64,000 nt of DNA from Ewingella americana (GCF_006438725.1 NZ_RCZD01000005.1:355588-419587); one strand, 5' to 3'; counted from the stretch's first letter, positions 1-10,761 are shown. A program made the numbers and translations. Notes: generated from the letters alone by a model not told the origin.

Positions 1-594
1 GACAAAGTCATCTGCGCTGGCAATGTAGTGACGGGCGAAATGGTCGAAGAACTGATTCTTTCAGGTGCCGATATTGTCAAAGTCGGTATTGGTCCGGGTT
101 CAGTTTGTACCACACGCGTTAAAACTGGCGTGGGTTATCCGCAACTATCAGCAGTCATCGAATGCGCTGACGCAGCTCATGGGTTAGGTGGACAGATCGT
201 CAGCGATGGTGGCTGTGCAGTGCCGGGTGACGTGGCAAAGGCCTTTGGTGGCGGCGCAGATTTCGTGATGCTGGGCGGTATGCTGGCTGCGCACGATGAG
301 TGTGAGGGTACAGTCGTTGAAGAAGGCGGTGAGAAATTCATGTTGTTCTACGGAATGAGCTCTGAATCAGCAATGAAGCGCCACGTCGGCGGCGTTGCTG
401 AATACCGTGCAGCCGAAGGTAAAACGGTTAAGTTGCCACTGCGCGGCCCGGTAGAAAATACCGTGCGCGATATCCTTGGTGGGTTACGCTCCGCTTGTAC
501 CTATGTCGGTGCGGAACGTTTGAAAGAGCTGACCAAACGCACAACATTTATTCGTGTTGCCGAGCAGGAAAACCGACTTTTCGGTTCCAACTAA
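1..594 (+). CDS. guaC: GMP reductase, 3' part (5' end outside window)
   Basis: C-terminal 197 residues of GMP reductase, which deaminates GMP to IMP with NADPH and so links guanine to adenine nucleotides. The reading frame is open from base 1, so the start lies upstream of the window. Visible IMPDH/GMPR-family signatures are the catalytic loop GPGSVCTTR, whose Cys forms the covalent purine intermediate, then SDGGC and the phosphate-binding FVMLGGM, and the [13 protein letters not shown] flap. The end (ENRLFGSN) is the usual family C-terminus. A hairpin with a T-run follows within 60 bases. Family assignment is secure; the GMPR rather than IMPDH choice rests on the flap and on E. coli-like synteny with the pilin operon next door. 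Confidence 0.97.
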   Translation, partial: DKVICAGNVVTGEMVEELILSGADIVKVGIGPGSVCTTRVKTGVGYPQLSAVIECADAAHGLGGQIVSDGGCAVPGDVAKAFGGGADFVMLGGMLAAHDECEGTVVEEGGEKFMLFYGMSSESAMKRHVGGVAEYRAAEGKTVKLPLRGPVENTVRDILGGLRSACTYVGAERLKELTKRTTFIRVAEQENRLFGSN

Positions 595-614
595 TCACCG
601 CCTCTAAATTACTT

Positions 615-651
615 TCATGCGGCGGCGGTAGTAAACCACCGCATGATTTTT
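615..651 (+). terminator. Intrinsic terminator of guaC
   Basis: Arms TCATGCGGCGG (615-625) and CCACCGCATGA (636-646) pair with one mismatch and are followed by TTTTT. Only the + strand carries the T-run, so it serves guaC rather than hofC. Confidence 0.8.
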
Positions 652-663
652 CTGCCAAAGCAC

Positions 664-1884
664 TTATCCCATAACCGCCCCCAGCTGGAATATGGGTAAA
701 TACATGGCGATAACGAGTCCCCCCACCAGAATTCCCATCACTACCATCAGCATCGGTTCGATAGATTGTGACATCGTCTCCGCCAGTTGATGAGCCTGTT
801 GATTATGCCAATGCGCCAGTTTCAATAAAATATCATCCAGTGATCCCGACTCTTCACCGATACGTATCAACTGTTGGCAAAGCGAAGGAAATAGGGGGAT
901 TTGCCCGATCGCGCTATAAAGTGGGACACCCAGCGCAATCTGTTCTTTAACCTCCATAACTGCGCGCTGAAAAAGTAGATTCGACGACGACGTTGCCGCA
1001 GCTTCCAGTCCGGTGATCAATGTCATTCCAGCTTGCTGAGTCATGGCGAGAGTTTGGAATATCTGGCTCAGACAACTGTCCGCAATCAAGCTTTTTATTA
1101 ATGGCATGCGTAACAGAAGTCTTTGTTCACGCCAGCGCCACTTTGATTGTGGATGATAAATTCGAAGATAGGCGACCATGAAAGCTGCAATTGCTAAGGT
1201 GCATGCCGGACCGTAACGGATCAACGCCCCCGAAACTGTCATCAATAGCTGAGTAAACCAAGGCAAGCTAGCATCGAAGGATGCATATATTTTTGCAAAC
1301 TCAGGTAACACCATCGTCAGCATCAGGACAGTAACGATCGTTGCAATGCAACACACTATTAGCGGATAACGCAGGGCTTTTTTCACCTTTGCGCGTAATT
1401 CGGACTGTTGTTCTTGTTGGATCGCCAGTTGCATGCAGCAGCGATCTAACTGCCCTGTTAATTCTCCAACTGAAATAATATGCCGGTAAATCAGTGGAAA
1501 CACGTCAGGGAGCACGGTTAACATTACTGATAGCGGTTTCCCCTGTTTTACCCCGGTGGCGATATCTTGCAAAATGCAGCGCCAGGGCGCTTTGGAATGT
1601 TCGCCAGCTAGCAGCATCAGGCCATTGACCAAAGGAAGTCCTGCCTGCAACAGTGTTGCTAATTGTCGTATCAGAGCAATACGGTCAACACTTTTCCAGT
1701 AAGTTGCCCTCAGACGTAGCCGTTTATTGACGGTAACTGGTTGGAGGGAGAGGGCAAAAAGTTGTTGATGAACATCGGCAACATCAGCAGCCAGCCGTTC
1801 TCCTGCCTGTAACTGCCCGAGTGCGTCAATAGCCTGCCATCGGTAAAGAAAGAGGCGATGTTGGGAGGGGAGAAGTGAGTTCAT
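664..1884 (-). CDS. hofC: Type IV pilus inner-membrane platform protein HofC (GspF/PilC family)
   Basis: A 406-residue GspF/PilC-type polytopic membrane protein, the platform on which type IV pilus or type II secretion assembly ATPases act. It shows the two repeated T2SSF domains: the first around residues 65-190 (LIRQLATLLQAGLPLVNGL, GELTGQLDRC), the second around 270-395 (FQTLAMTQQAGMTLITGL, RIGEESGSLDDIL). Hydrophobic membrane segments fall near 170-195, 215-240 and at the C-terminus. Its start overlaps the stop of hofB by 4 bp (ATGA), which implies translational coupling in a ppdD-hofB-hofC operon. In E. coli this operon is poorly expressed; its role here cannot be told from sequence. Confidence 0.93.
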   Translation of the reverse strand: MNSLLPSQHRLFLYRWQAIDALGQLQAGERLAADVADVHQQLFALSLQPVTVNKRLRLRATYWKSVDRIALIRQLATLLQAGLPLVNGLMLLAGEHSKAPWRCILQDIATGVKQGKPLSVMLTVLPDVFPLIYRHIISVGELTGQLDRCCMQLAIQQEQQSELRAKVKKALRYPLIVCCIATIVTVLMLTMVLPEFAKIYASFDASLPWFTQLLMTVSGALIRYGPACTLAIAAFMVAYLRIYHPQSKWRWREQRLLLRMPLIKSLIADSCLSQIFQTLAMTQQAGMTLITGLEAAATSSSNLLFQRAVMEVKEQIALGVPLYSAIGQIPLFPSLCQQLIRIGEESGSLDDILLKLAHWHNQQAHQLAETMSQSIEPMLMVVMGILVGGLVIAMYLPIFQLGAVMG

Positions 1885-3374
1885 GCTTCAAAGCCTTCAC
1901 CTGCCACCCGATAGAGTTCTTCAAGTGACGTAATACCTTGTTCCACCAATACAATCCCTGCTTCCAGCAAAGTTTTATGACCCTGTTCATGGGCGATTTT
2001 ATTGAGTTCAGCAACACCTGCACCTGCCACCAGTGCCTGCTGCAAACGTGGCGTAATGGTCAGGATTTCATAAATTCCAGTCCGACCATAATAGCCGGAG
2101 AAGCAGTGATTACAGCCAACGGGCCGCCACAAGGGCGTCGGGGTTGTTTTTGTACTCTCATCGTTTTCAACACACGCGGAGTGGGGTTTTCGACAGTGGG
2201 TGCAGAGTTTTCGCACTAAGCGCTGAGCGATGACTAAACGCAAGCTGGCAGCAATGTGGTAGCCCTCAATGCCCATCTGTGCAAGACGACTAAGCGTCTC
2301 ACAGGTTGAATTAGTGTGCAGCGTTGATAACACCAGATGGCCGGTCTGCGCTGCTTTGATAGCAATTTCCGCGGTTTCCTTGTCGCGTATCTCGCCCACC
2401 ATAATGACATCCGGGTCCTGCCTCAGTAGTGCTCTTAGTACTCTGGCAAAGCTCAGGTCGGTTTTGGTGTTCACTTGCGTTTGGTTAATTCCAACCACGG
2501 GGATCTCGACCGGATCTTCAACGCTGCAAATATTACGCTGTACCGCATTCAGGTGGCGCAGCCCGCTGTAGAGCGTCACTGTTTTGCCACTGCCGGTTGG
2601 ACCGGTGACGAGGATCAATCCCTGTGGGCTTTTTAGTGCATTCACATAATGACTGAGATCTTCTTGCGTAAACCCCAATTGGCTCATGCCCAACGCCTGT
2701 TGGGTCATATGCAGGATCCGAAGCACAATTTTCTCACCATGCAGAACCGGTAAAGAAGCGATGCGCATGGAGTAGCGAAGATTTTGAAAAGTGATCAGTA
2801 ATTGCCCATCCTGAGGCAGGCGGCGTTCGGCTACATTCAACTGACCCATGATTTTAAGCCGGGCACACAAACTGGCGGCCATCGAGAACTCAGGGCCAGG
2901 GATCTCCTGCAAAACGCCATCAATACGCAGTCGAATACGCAAGCTATTTTCGCCCGGTTCAAAATGGACATCCGAAGCCCGACGTAATATTGCCATGCGC
3001 AGAGTCTGGTTAAGGAAGTTAACCACCGGTGCGTCGCTGGTATCCTCCAGTTCATTCGCTTCTGCGATTTTCACTGGGTTCGGTTTGCTCTCGGGAGTCA
3101 CCGCCACTGAAGAGTGGGTCGGTTTTTCCAGTGCCTGTTCGAAGCGGGCGTGCGGCCAGCGCTCGATCTGCACCTTTAGGCCGCAGGCGAACTGTAACGC
3201 TTTGGTGAGCGCTTCCGTGTCACCTTCTGCCTCATGGCATGCGACGTGTAAATGCACGTCGTCCTGATGCAGCACAATGGCTTTATAGCGCTGACACAGT
3301 GCATTCAGCGTTGCATCAGATGTGTGTCTTTCAGCATGATGAAAAACTGAAGAATCCAGGAAGGAGTCGCTCAT
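1881..3374 (-). CDS. hofB: Type IV pilus assembly ATPase HofB (GspE/PilB family)
   Basis: A 497-residue cytoplasmic ATPase that would power pilin polymerisation. It has the GspE core order: Walker A GPTGSGKT, Asp box, Walker B-like DPDVIMVGEIRD, and the His-box region AAQTGHLVLSTLHTN. A C-terminal pair of CxxC motifs (CTHC and CNHC) forms the tetracysteine zinc site of PilB/GspE proteins. The N-terminal 120 residues are poorly conserved. It overlaps ppdD upstream and hofC downstream by 4 bp each, so all three are probably translated from one transcript. E. coli HofB is about 460 residues; the extra length lies in the N-terminus and in the loop between the CxxC pairs. Confidence 0.94.
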   Translation of the reverse strand: MSDSFLDSSVFHHAERHTSDATLNALCQRYKAIVLHQDDVHLHVACHEAEGDTEALTKALQFACGLKVQIERWPHARFEQALEKPTHSSVAVTPESKPNPVKIAEANELEDTSDAPVVNFLNQTLRMAILRRASDVHFEPGENSLRIRLRIDGVLQEIPGPEFSMAASLCARLKIMGQLNVAERRLPQDGQLLITFQNLRYSMRIASLPVLHGEKIVLRILHMTQQALGMSQLGFTQEDLSHYVNALKSPQGLILVTGPTGSGKTVTLYSGLRHLNAVQRNICSVEDPVEIPVVGINQTQVNTKTDLSFARVLRALLRQDPDVIMVGEIRDKETAEIAIKAAQTGHLVLSTLHTNSTCETLSRLAQMGIEGYHIAASLRLVIAQRLVRKLCTHCRKPHSACVENDESTKTTPTPLWRPVGCNHCFSGYYGRTGIYEILTITPRLQQALVAGAGVAELNKIAHEQGHKTLLEAGIVLVEQGITSLEELYRVAGEGFEA

Positions 3375-3844
3375 TTGGTTGCTCCTGTGCCTTCAAAGCG
3401 GAATACGCTTTCACAGGCTTCTTTCATGCCGGTATCTTTGGCACTGGTGCAGCCTCTGCTCCAGATAATCCCGCCTGATGTAGTATCAACCGTCGGCGTC
3501 ATCATGACGCTCAGGCCATTCAACGCCTGCTGTCCGGTCAGGGTTATAACGCCCGCTGCGACCTGAACCTGGCTGACATAGCGCGTGGTAGCTGCGGCAG
3601 GGATACCCTGGCTGGCGGCATTACACGAAGTCAGCGCACCCTGATCAATCACACAAAGTTCGACCCCGGTTTTGTAAGGCACCATGGTTTGCAGCATGTC
3701 AGTTAAAGCGGCTTTTTGGATATAGCTTTGATAGGCGGGAATGCCAATGGCACTGAGGATGGCGATGATGGCAATGACCACCATCAACTCGATCAGGGTA
3801 AATCCGCCCTGTTTAACGTTGCATTGCTGATTATTCGCGTTCAT
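3371..3844 (-). CDS. ppdD: Prepilin peptidase-dependent major pilin PpdD
   Basis: A 157-residue type IV pilin precursor. The class III signal is plain: cleavage would follow Gly14 in KQGG|FTLIELMVVIAIIAIL, with Glu at mature position 5 and a hydrophobic spine of about 20 residues that anchors it in the inner membrane before assembly. The globular part has four Cys, including a C-terminal pair (C...C before EACESVFRFEG) that likely forms the D-region disulfide. The 14-residue leader is longer than the 6-residue leader of E. coli PpdD; no internal start gives a shorter one. It is the first gene of ppdD-hofB-hofC. The processing peptidase is not in this window. Confidence 0.94.
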   Translation of the reverse strand: MNANNQQCNVKQGGFTLIELMVVIAIIAILSAIGIPAYQSYIQKAALTDMLQTMVPYKTGVELCVIDQGALTSCNAASQGIPAAATTRYVSQVQVAAGVITLTGQQALNGLSVMMTPTVDTTSGGIIWSRGCTSAKDTGMKEACESVFRFEGTGATK

Positions 3845-4095
3845 TTTCCGATCCTTGGTTTTGGCTAAGAGAGGCTTTCCGTCAGCAAATTATCTGCTTC
3901 AGAAACCTTGCGCCATCACCAGAGAAGCGGTCTCCAGCACGTCTCGGAAAATAAGAATGCAAAGGTGTAATTCGTGGGTAAATGTGCGGCGTATCCCGCA
4001 GGCCTAAAAAACAGTGGCCAAAGAATCTGGTGACGGAAGGGGGAGGTATGAGAGGGTTATTAGCCAGGAGATCATCGGGGGTAAATAGATAACGA

Positions 4096-4122
4096 AGCCC
4101 CCTGAAGCAACAGCAGAGGGCT
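4096..4122 (-). terminator. Possible terminator of nadC
   Basis: Arms AGCCC(C)CTG (4096-4104) and CAGAGGGCT (4114-4122) pair with one mismatch just downstream of nadC on the minus strand. The following T-tract is weak (TCGTTATC). The rest of 3845-4138, between ppdD and nadC, shows nothing else that I recognise. Confidence 0.4.
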
Positions 4123-4138
4123 GGAAAGAGGCTAAAAA

Positions 4139-5696
<1,558 letters not shown>

Positions 5697-5763
5697 CGTA
5701 GACTGTCCAGTAATGGATGCACCGTTTAAACTCCGTGTCGGGCAAAAGAGAGAGTAATTACTG

Positions 5764-6618
5764 ATGACGTTATTTACCTTGTTGCTGGTGCTGGCGTGGG
5801 AACGCTTATTTAAGTTAGGTGAGCACTGGCAGTTAGATCACCGTTTTGAAGGAATATTCCGCCGTGGACGCAACGCCACGCTGACCAAAACGCTGGCGAT
5901 CGCTGTCGTCTGGATGCTGCTGCTCTGGGTCGTGCTACATGCCGTTAAAGGGCTATTTTTTGGCGTGCCTTCACTGTTTTTGTGGGTGGTGATCTGCCTG
6001 TTTTGCATCGGCGCGGGGATCAAGCGTAAACACTACCGCGCGTATCTCAAATCTGCCCGTCAGGGAGACACCGATGCCTGTGCGCAAATGGCGGAAGAGT
6101 TGGCTCTGATTCATGGTTTACCGGTAGAGTGCACGGAAGAAGCCCGCCTGCGTGAACTCCAAAATGCCCTTCTGTGGGTTAACTTCCGCTATTATCTGGC
6201 CCCCTTATTTTGGTTTGTGGTATTTGGTCCCTACGGCCCCGTCGCGTTAGGCGGTTATGCGGCACTGCGCGGTTATCAAACCTGGTTGGCCCGGCATATG
6301 ACGCCGCTTAAGCGTTCGCAGTCCGGCGTTGATGCTCTATTGCATATTCTCGACTGGATCCCGGTGCGTCTCGCGGGCGTTGCCTATGCGCTGTTCGGTC
6401 ACGGTGAGAAAGCCCTTCCGGCCTGGTTTGCTTCTCTGGGCGATATTCACACTTCCCAGTATCATGTTTTGACCCGTCTGGCACAGTTTTCGCTGGCACG
6501 GGATCCGCATACTGACCCGGTTCAAACTCCGCGTGCTGCCGTTGCGCTGGCGCGTAAAGTCACCATGATTATTCTGGTGGTGGTCGCGGTGCTGACGATT
6601 TATGGCACGCTAATCTGA
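5764..6618 (+). CDS. ampE: Inner-membrane signalling protein AmpE
   Basis: A 284-residue polytopic inner-membrane protein, same length as E. coli AmpE. Its function is unsettled; it is encoded with AmpD and is linked to sensing cell-wall recycling and beta-lactamase induction. It starts [22 protein letters not shown] and has hydrophobic stretches near residues 40-85, 135-165 and 260-284. The central cytosolic part contains the family block [13 protein letters not shown]-like sequence (here [15 protein letters not shown]). It forms a two-gene unit with ampD and is followed by a strong bidirectional terminator shared with the convergent glycosidase gene. Confidence 0.95.
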   Translation: MTLFTLLLVLAWERLFKLGEHWQLDHRFEGIFRRGRNATLTKTLAIAVVWMLLLWVVLHAVKGLFFGVPSLFLWVVICLFCIGAGIKRKHYRAYLKSARQGDTDACAQMAEELALIHGLPVECTEEARLRELQNALLWVNFRYYLAPLFWFVVFGPYGPVALGGYAALRGYQTWLARHMTPLKRSQSGVDALLHILDWIPVRLAGVAYALFGHGEKALPAWFASLGDIHTSQYHVLTRLAQFSLARDPHTDPVQTPRAAVALARKVTMIILVVVAVLTIYGTLI

Positions 6619-6642
6619 TAAGCGATAAGCGATAAGCCAAAG

Positions 6643-6679
6643 AAAAAGCCCGGCGTGTTTTCACGTCCGGGCTTTTTTT
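6643..6679. terminator. Bidirectional terminator between ampE and the GH43 gene
   Basis: Stem AGCCCGG/CCGGGCT, extended by CGTG/CACG with one unpaired base around a TTTT loop, lies between A5 upstream and T7 downstream. It can end ampE on the + strand and the glycosidase transcript on the - strand. The GH43 stop codon lies inside its T-tract. Confidence 0.85.
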
Positions 6680-7661
6680 ATGCTTTATGTTGCTGTTTGG
6701 TCAGCGGCTGGTTATCTGCTGGCGGTTCGCCAAATACCGGCATGCCGTTTTTATCCCATTCGATGGTTTTTATGCGGGTGTGCCGGTTTGGGTCATACAG
6801 CGGATCGCCTTCAATCTCGGTATAGTTTCTGGCGTGATAGACCAGCACATCCTGTCCGTTTTCATCGCGGGTGAAACTATTGTGACCCGGGCCAAACTGG
6901 CGGTTATCTGCTTGCGTGGTAAACAGTGGGATTGGTGATTTATGCCATTGGGCAGGATCGGTGATGTCGCGGTTAAGGTCAGCCCACAGCAGGCCAATAC
7001 AGTAATTCTCATCCGTGGCGCTGGCTGAGTAGCTGATGAAAATTTTGTCGCCATGCGTGATAACAGCGGGCCCTTCATTGACCCAAAAGCCCTGTATCTC
7101 CCACTCAAGCTCGGGTTTGCTGAGCATCACGGGCGCAGATTTCAACGTCCACGGGTTTTCCATTTCAGCCAGATACAGGTTGGAGTTACCCCGAATAGCC
7201 GGATCTTTCTGTGCCCACAAGTAGTAGCTTTTCCCCTGATGCGTAAAGTGGGTGGCGTCTAAAGAGAAGCTGTCAAATTGGGTGTTAATTCGACCTTTCT
7301 CAACCCATTTACCCTTTAGGGGATCTGCCCCTGCGCATTCGATCACGAACATCCGGTGCTGGAAAAGTCCATCCACAATCTCCTGTGACGGTGCCGCCGC
7401 AAAGTAGATGTACCACTTCCCGTTGATGAAATGCAGCTCCGGCGCCCAAATTAATGCGCTCATCGGGCCGGTTTCAGGTTTCTGCCACACCACCTGAGCT
7501 TCAGCATGGGCCAGCCCGATCAATGTCGATGCTCTGCGTATTTCCAGCCGGTCATATTCCGGTACTGAGGCGATAAAATAGTAGTAACCGTCGCTGTGCA
7601 GCCAGATATGTGGATCGGCTCTTTGTTCAATCAAAGGATTCGGATAACCGGTGTTACTCAT
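6678..7661 (-). CDS. Glycoside hydrolase family 43 (likely intracellular alpha-L-arabinofuranosidase or beta-xylosidase)
   Basis: A 327-residue single-domain GH43 five-bladed propeller enzyme without signal peptide, so it acts in the cytoplasm. The three acidic residues of the family are in place: the base Asp in QRADPHIW, the pKa-modulating Asp in FSLDATHF, and the acid Glu in WVNEGPAVI. WAPELHF and GPGHNSF are also typical. Start ATG overlaps the end of the upstream transporter gene by 8 bp, so the pair is co-translated: sugar oligomer enters and is then cleaved inside. GH43 covers arabinosidases and xylosidases and I cannot choose the substrate from sequence. E. coli YagH and most xylosidases are longer, having an extra C-terminal domain. 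Confidence 0.85.
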   Translation of the reverse strand: MSNTGYPNPLIEQRADPHIWLHSDGYYYFIASVPEYDRLEIRRASTLIGLAHAEAQVVWQKPETGPMSALIWAPELHFINGKWYIYFAAAPSQEIVDGLFQHRMFVIECAGADPLKGKWVEKGRINTQFDSFSLDATHFTHQGKSYYLWAQKDPAIRGNSNLYLAEMENPWTLKSAPVMLSKPELEWEIQGFWVNEGPAVITHGDKIFISYSASATDENYCIGLLWADLNRDITDPAQWHKSPIPLFTTQADNRQFGPGHNSFTRDENGQDVLVYHARNYTEIEGDPLYDPNRHTRIKTIEWDKNGMPVFGEPPADNQPLTKQQHKA

Positions 7662-9090
7662 GTTTTAACTCCTTGCTGTTCAGTGGCAACGGTGCGGCGC
7701 TGTCAGCATTTTTAGCGTCATGATATTCATTCAGTTCACGGTAGTTGCGGCGGCGGATTTCCAAATCGGCCTGAATCTTTTGCATGGTTTTACGGTCTAG
7801 CTTCAGCAACCGTACCACGCCTGCGGTGATCAAATACCCGATACCAGGTATCACGGTGAACAGCAGCATAATGCCGTTAATGGCGTGATCGCTCTGGCGC
7901 GCGGCGCTGGCATCGTAGCCATAACCAGAAAGCAGGAAGCCCACCATCGCACCAGCTACCGCCAGTCCACATTTCAGGAAGAACAAGTTACCCGAGAAAC
8001 TGATGCCGGTAATGCGTTTACCGGTTTTCCACTCGCCGTAATCATCCACATCCGCCATCAGCGACCAGTGCAGCGGGGAAGGGAGCTGGTGCAGAATGTT
8101 GAGAACGAAATAGGCCACCAGAATCAGCGAGGTCATGTGTGGATTGAGGAAGTAGAAGCCCACGGAGAAAATGGTCAGCACGATATTGGTCCAGAAGAAC
8201 ACTTTCAGTTTGCAGTATTTATCGGTCAGGGGCTTAGCCAGTGCGCTGCCAATCATCATGCCGACCACGCCGAGGCTGATAAACAGACTGGCAAATGAGG
8301 TCGATTTCTCCATCACCCAGGTAACGTAATACATGGTGGCCGCCATGCGGATAAAGCCGGGACAAACGTTGCAGAAAGTCAGCAGCAGGATGCGCACCCA
8401 CTGGTCATTTTTCCATACGTCTTTCAGGTCAGATTTCAATGCATTTTTGGAGGGCACGGCGGGTTGAATACGTTCTTTCACGAAGCTGAAACAGAACAGG
8501 AACATAAAGAGCGCAATGATAGCCATAACACCCATCGACATCTGATAGCCCTTGGCCTTATCAGCGCCGCCGAACCAGTCTGCCATCGGCAGTAATGTCG
8601 AGGAAAGAATGAGCGTTGCAATACCTACCATAAAGAACCGATAAGACTGGCAGGCCACGCGTTCGTGGGGGTCAGACGTTATCACGCCTCCCAGTGAACA
8701 GTAGGGAATGTTAATTGCCGTGTAGGTCAATGACATCAGGAAATAGGAGACAAACGCATAGATAACTTTGCTGTTGTAGCTCCATTCCGGCGTAGTAAAC
8801 ATCAGCACGCTGAACAGGGTGTAGGGCACGCAGACCCACAACAGATAGGGGCGAAAACGACCCCATCGGGTGGTGGTTCGGTCAGCAATGGCCCCCATGA
8901 TGGGGTCAGTTACGGCATCAATTACCCGTACGGAGAGTAACAAAACACCGACGAGAGCCGGTGCCAGACCGAAAACGTCGGTATAAAAATAGTTGAGGAA
9001 CAGCATGACGGCGCCGCCAATCATATTGCATCCTGCGTCTCCCATGCCGTACGCCACTTTTTCTTTGAATGACAGTGCGCCTTCCTTCAT
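7654..9090 (-). CDS. Glycoside-pentoside-hexuronide (GPH) family sugar:cation symporter
   Basis: A 478-residue MFS-type transporter of the GPH family (MelB/XynT/YicJ relatives). It shows the characteristic N-terminal block KVAYGMGDAGCNMIGG and the cation/sugar site region RVIDAVTDPIMGAIADRT, followed by RWGRFRPYLLW, and about 12 hydrophobic segments. The gene lies directly upstream of, and overlaps, the GH43 glycosidase gene, suggesting uptake of an arabinoside or xyloside. A GGAGAG ribosome site lies 7 bases before the ATG. The pair sits between ampE and aroP, which are adjacent in E. coli, so it is an accessory insertion or a lineage-specific retention. Confidence 0.87.
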   Translation of the reverse strand: MKEGALSFKEKVAYGMGDAGCNMIGGAVMLFLNYFYTDVFGLAPALVGVLLLSVRVIDAVTDPIMGAIADRTTTRWGRFRPYLLWVCVPYTLFSVLMFTTPEWSYNSKVIYAFVSYFLMSLTYTAINIPYCSLGGVITSDPHERVACQSYRFFMVGIATLILSSTLLPMADWFGGADKAKGYQMSMGVMAIIALFMFLFCFSFVKERIQPAVPSKNALKSDLKDVWKNDQWVRILLLTFCNVCPGFIRMAATMYYVTWVMEKSTSFASLFISLGVVGMMIGSALAKPLTDKYCKLKVFFWTNIVLTIFSVGFYFLNPHMTSLILVAYFVLNILHQLPSPLHWSLMADVDDYGEWKTGKRITGISFSGNLFFLKCGLAVAGAMVGFLLSGYGYDASAARQSDHAINGIMLLFTVIPGIGYLITAGVVRLLKLDRKTMQKIQADLEIRRRNYRELNEYHDAKNADSAAPLPLNSKELKHE

Positions 9091-9121
9091 GGATGTTCTC
9101 TCCGGCTATTGGTTAAAAAGG

Positions 9122-9140
9122 ACAGTTGTTAAAAAACTGT
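9122..9140. promoter_or_regulatory. Operator-like inverted repeat upstream of the GPH/GH43 operon
   Basis: ACAGTT (9122-9127) and AACTGT (9135-9140) flank a 7-base AT spacer, 32-50 bases before the transporter start. It could bind a LacI- or AraC-type regulator, but no regulator gene lies nearby. The rest of 9091-9294 shows only a possible aroP terminator. Confidence 0.3.
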
Positions 9141-9246
9141 TTGATAGCAAAGAGTTTGGCTTAGGAATGGTTGAAGGGTCAGGAAGTAAGAGTCATGAAG
9201 ATGGACGTTTTAGTCGTGCAGGGGAAAGTGTGACGCAGATAACATA

Positions 9247-9270
9247 GCGCCCCGGCGAGTCGGAGCGCTG
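9247..9270 (-). terminator. Possible terminator of aroP
   Basis: AGCGCCCCG and CGGAGCGCT pair with one mismatch about 25 bases past the aroP stop. On the minus strand only ATGTTATC follows, so a T-run is poor. Confidence 0.35.
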
Positions 9271-9294
9271 TGAGTTTTCAATTACGCCTCATAC

Positions 9295-10665
9295 TCAGGC
9301 GTTAACAGATTTCCCGCTTTGCTGATTTTTAATCCAGTAACCGATGCCGAGGATCACCAGCCAAACAGGGATCAACCATACGGAGATCGCCATGCCCGGT
9401 GTGATAGCCATAATCACCAGAATACCCGCCATAAAGAGCAGGCAGATGTAGTTGCCCACCGGATACAGTAGCGCTTTGAACTTGGTTTCCACCCCTTCAC
9501 GACGCATAGCCTGACGGAATTTAATGTGCGCAAGGCTAATCATTGCCCAGTTGATAACCAGTGCTGAAACCACCAGCGCCATCAGCAGGCCAAAGGCTTC
9601 GCCTGGCATCAGGTAGTTAATCAGTACGCAGAGTGCCGTGGTGGCAGCAGAAACCAGAATAGAGGCCACCGGAACGCCACGCTTATCGACTTTCATCAAC
9701 GACTTTGGCGCATTTCCTTGTTGGGCAAGGCCAAACAGCATGCGGCTATTACAGTAAACGCAGCTGTTATAGACCGACAGGGCCGCCGTCAGGATCACCA
9801 CATTGAGCGCATTTGCGACCAGCGCATCACCCAATTCATGGAAAATTAGCACAAACGGGCTGGTGTCCGGCCCGACGCGGGTCCATGGCATCAGCGAAAG
9901 CAGAACGGCCAGCGAACCCACATAGAAAATCAGGATCCGGTAGATAACCTGATTGGTGGCTTTAGGAATACTGACTTCCGGGTTATCCGCTTCAGCGGCA
10001 GTAATACCGACCAGTTCCAGACCACCGAATGAGAACATGATGATCGCCATCATCATCACCAGTCCGGTCATGCCATGCGGCAGGAATCCGCCTTGCTCCC
10101 ACAGGTTGCGTACTGTTGCCTGCGGGCCTGCGGTATCACTGAACAGCAGCCAGCCGCCGAACAGAATCATCGCCACAACCGCGACAACTTTGATGATCGC
10201 AAACCAGAACTCCATTTCGCCAAAGACTTTGACGTTGGTGAGGTTGATGGCGTTAATCAGTACAAAGAAAACGGCAGCGGAAGCCCAGGTCGGGATTTCT
10301 GGATACCAGAATTGAATATATTTACCGACAGCGGTCAGTTCTGCCATCGCGACTAAGACGTACAACACCCAATAGTTCCAGCCAGAGGCAAAACCGGCAA
10401 ACCCACCCCAGTATTTATAGGCAAAATGGCTGAAAGAACCGGCAACTGGCTCTGCAACGACCATTTCACCGAGCTGGCGCATAATCAAAAATGCGATAAA
10501 TCCAGCAATCGCGTAGCCGAGAATAATCCCCGGTCCTGCGGACTGAATAACGGAGGCACTGCCCAGAAACAGGCCTGTTCCGACAGCCCCACCTAATGCA
10601 ATCAACTGAATGTGGCGGTTTTTAAGTCCGCGCTTCAGTTCATCGCCATGTTGTTGATCACTCAT
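9295..10665 (-). CDS. aroP: Aromatic amino acid:proton symporter AroP
   Basis: A 456-residue inner-membrane permease of the APC superfamily, amino acid transporter family, importing Phe, Tyr and Trp. The family start LKRGLKNRHIQLIALGGAVGTGLFLG is intact, followed by the substrate-binding unwound helix GTGLFLGSA, then EPVAGSFSHFAYKYWGGFAGF and about 12 membrane helices. Close relatives (PheP, LysP, GabP) share the fold. AroP is preferred because of synteny with pdhR and because the upstream region carries paired TyrR boxes, as E. coli aroP does. It is transcribed divergently from pdhR. Confidence 0.94.
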   Translation of the reverse strand: MSDQQHGDELKRGLKNRHIQLIALGGAVGTGLFLGSASVIQSAGPGIILGYAIAGFIAFLIMRQLGEMVVAEPVAGSFSHFAYKYWGGFAGFASGWNYWVLYVLVAMAELTAVGKYIQFWYPEIPTWASAAVFFVLINAINLTNVKVFGEMEFWFAIIKVVAVVAMILFGGWLLFSDTAGPQATVRNLWEQGGFLPHGMTGLVMMMAIIMFSFGGLELVGITAAEADNPEVSIPKATNQVIYRILIFYVGSLAVLLSLMPWTRVGPDTSPFVLIFHELGDALVANALNVVILTAALSVYNSCVYCNSRMLFGLAQQGNAPKSLMKVDKRGVPVASILVSAATTALCVLINYLMPGEAFGLLMALVVSALVINWAMISLAHIKFRQAMRREGVETKFKALLYPVGNYICLLFMAGILVIMAITPGMAISVWLIPVWLVILGIGYWIKNQQSGKSVNA

Positions 10666-10720
10666 TCACTGACCCTCTGTCGTTTGGGTAAACCCATACA
10701 AATCTGCAACTTAAATAAGT

Positions 10721-10738
10721 TGTAATGCGATAGTTACA
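10721..10738. promoter_or_regulatory. TyrR box 1 (strong) upstream of aroP
   Basis: TGTAATGCGATAGTTACA matches the TyrR consensus TGTAAA-N6-TTTACA at 10 of 12 specified bases, with the essential G-N14-C spacing. It lies 56-73 bases before the aroP start codon. Confidence 0.75.
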
Positions 10739-10743
10739 GTTAT

Positions 10744-10761
10744 TGTATCTATTTATTTACG
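10744..10761. promoter_or_regulatory. TyrR box 2 (weak) upstream of aroP
   Basis: TGTATCTATTTATTTACG matches the TyrR consensus at 9 of 12 bases and keeps G-N14-C. Its centre is 23 bp from that of box 1, the spacing expected for cooperative binding to adjacent strong and weak boxes, which supports aromatic amino acid repression of aroP. Confidence 0.65.

Noticed and set aside
2848-3267. 139-codon frame opposite hofB
   Set aside because: Shadow of the hofB coding strand.
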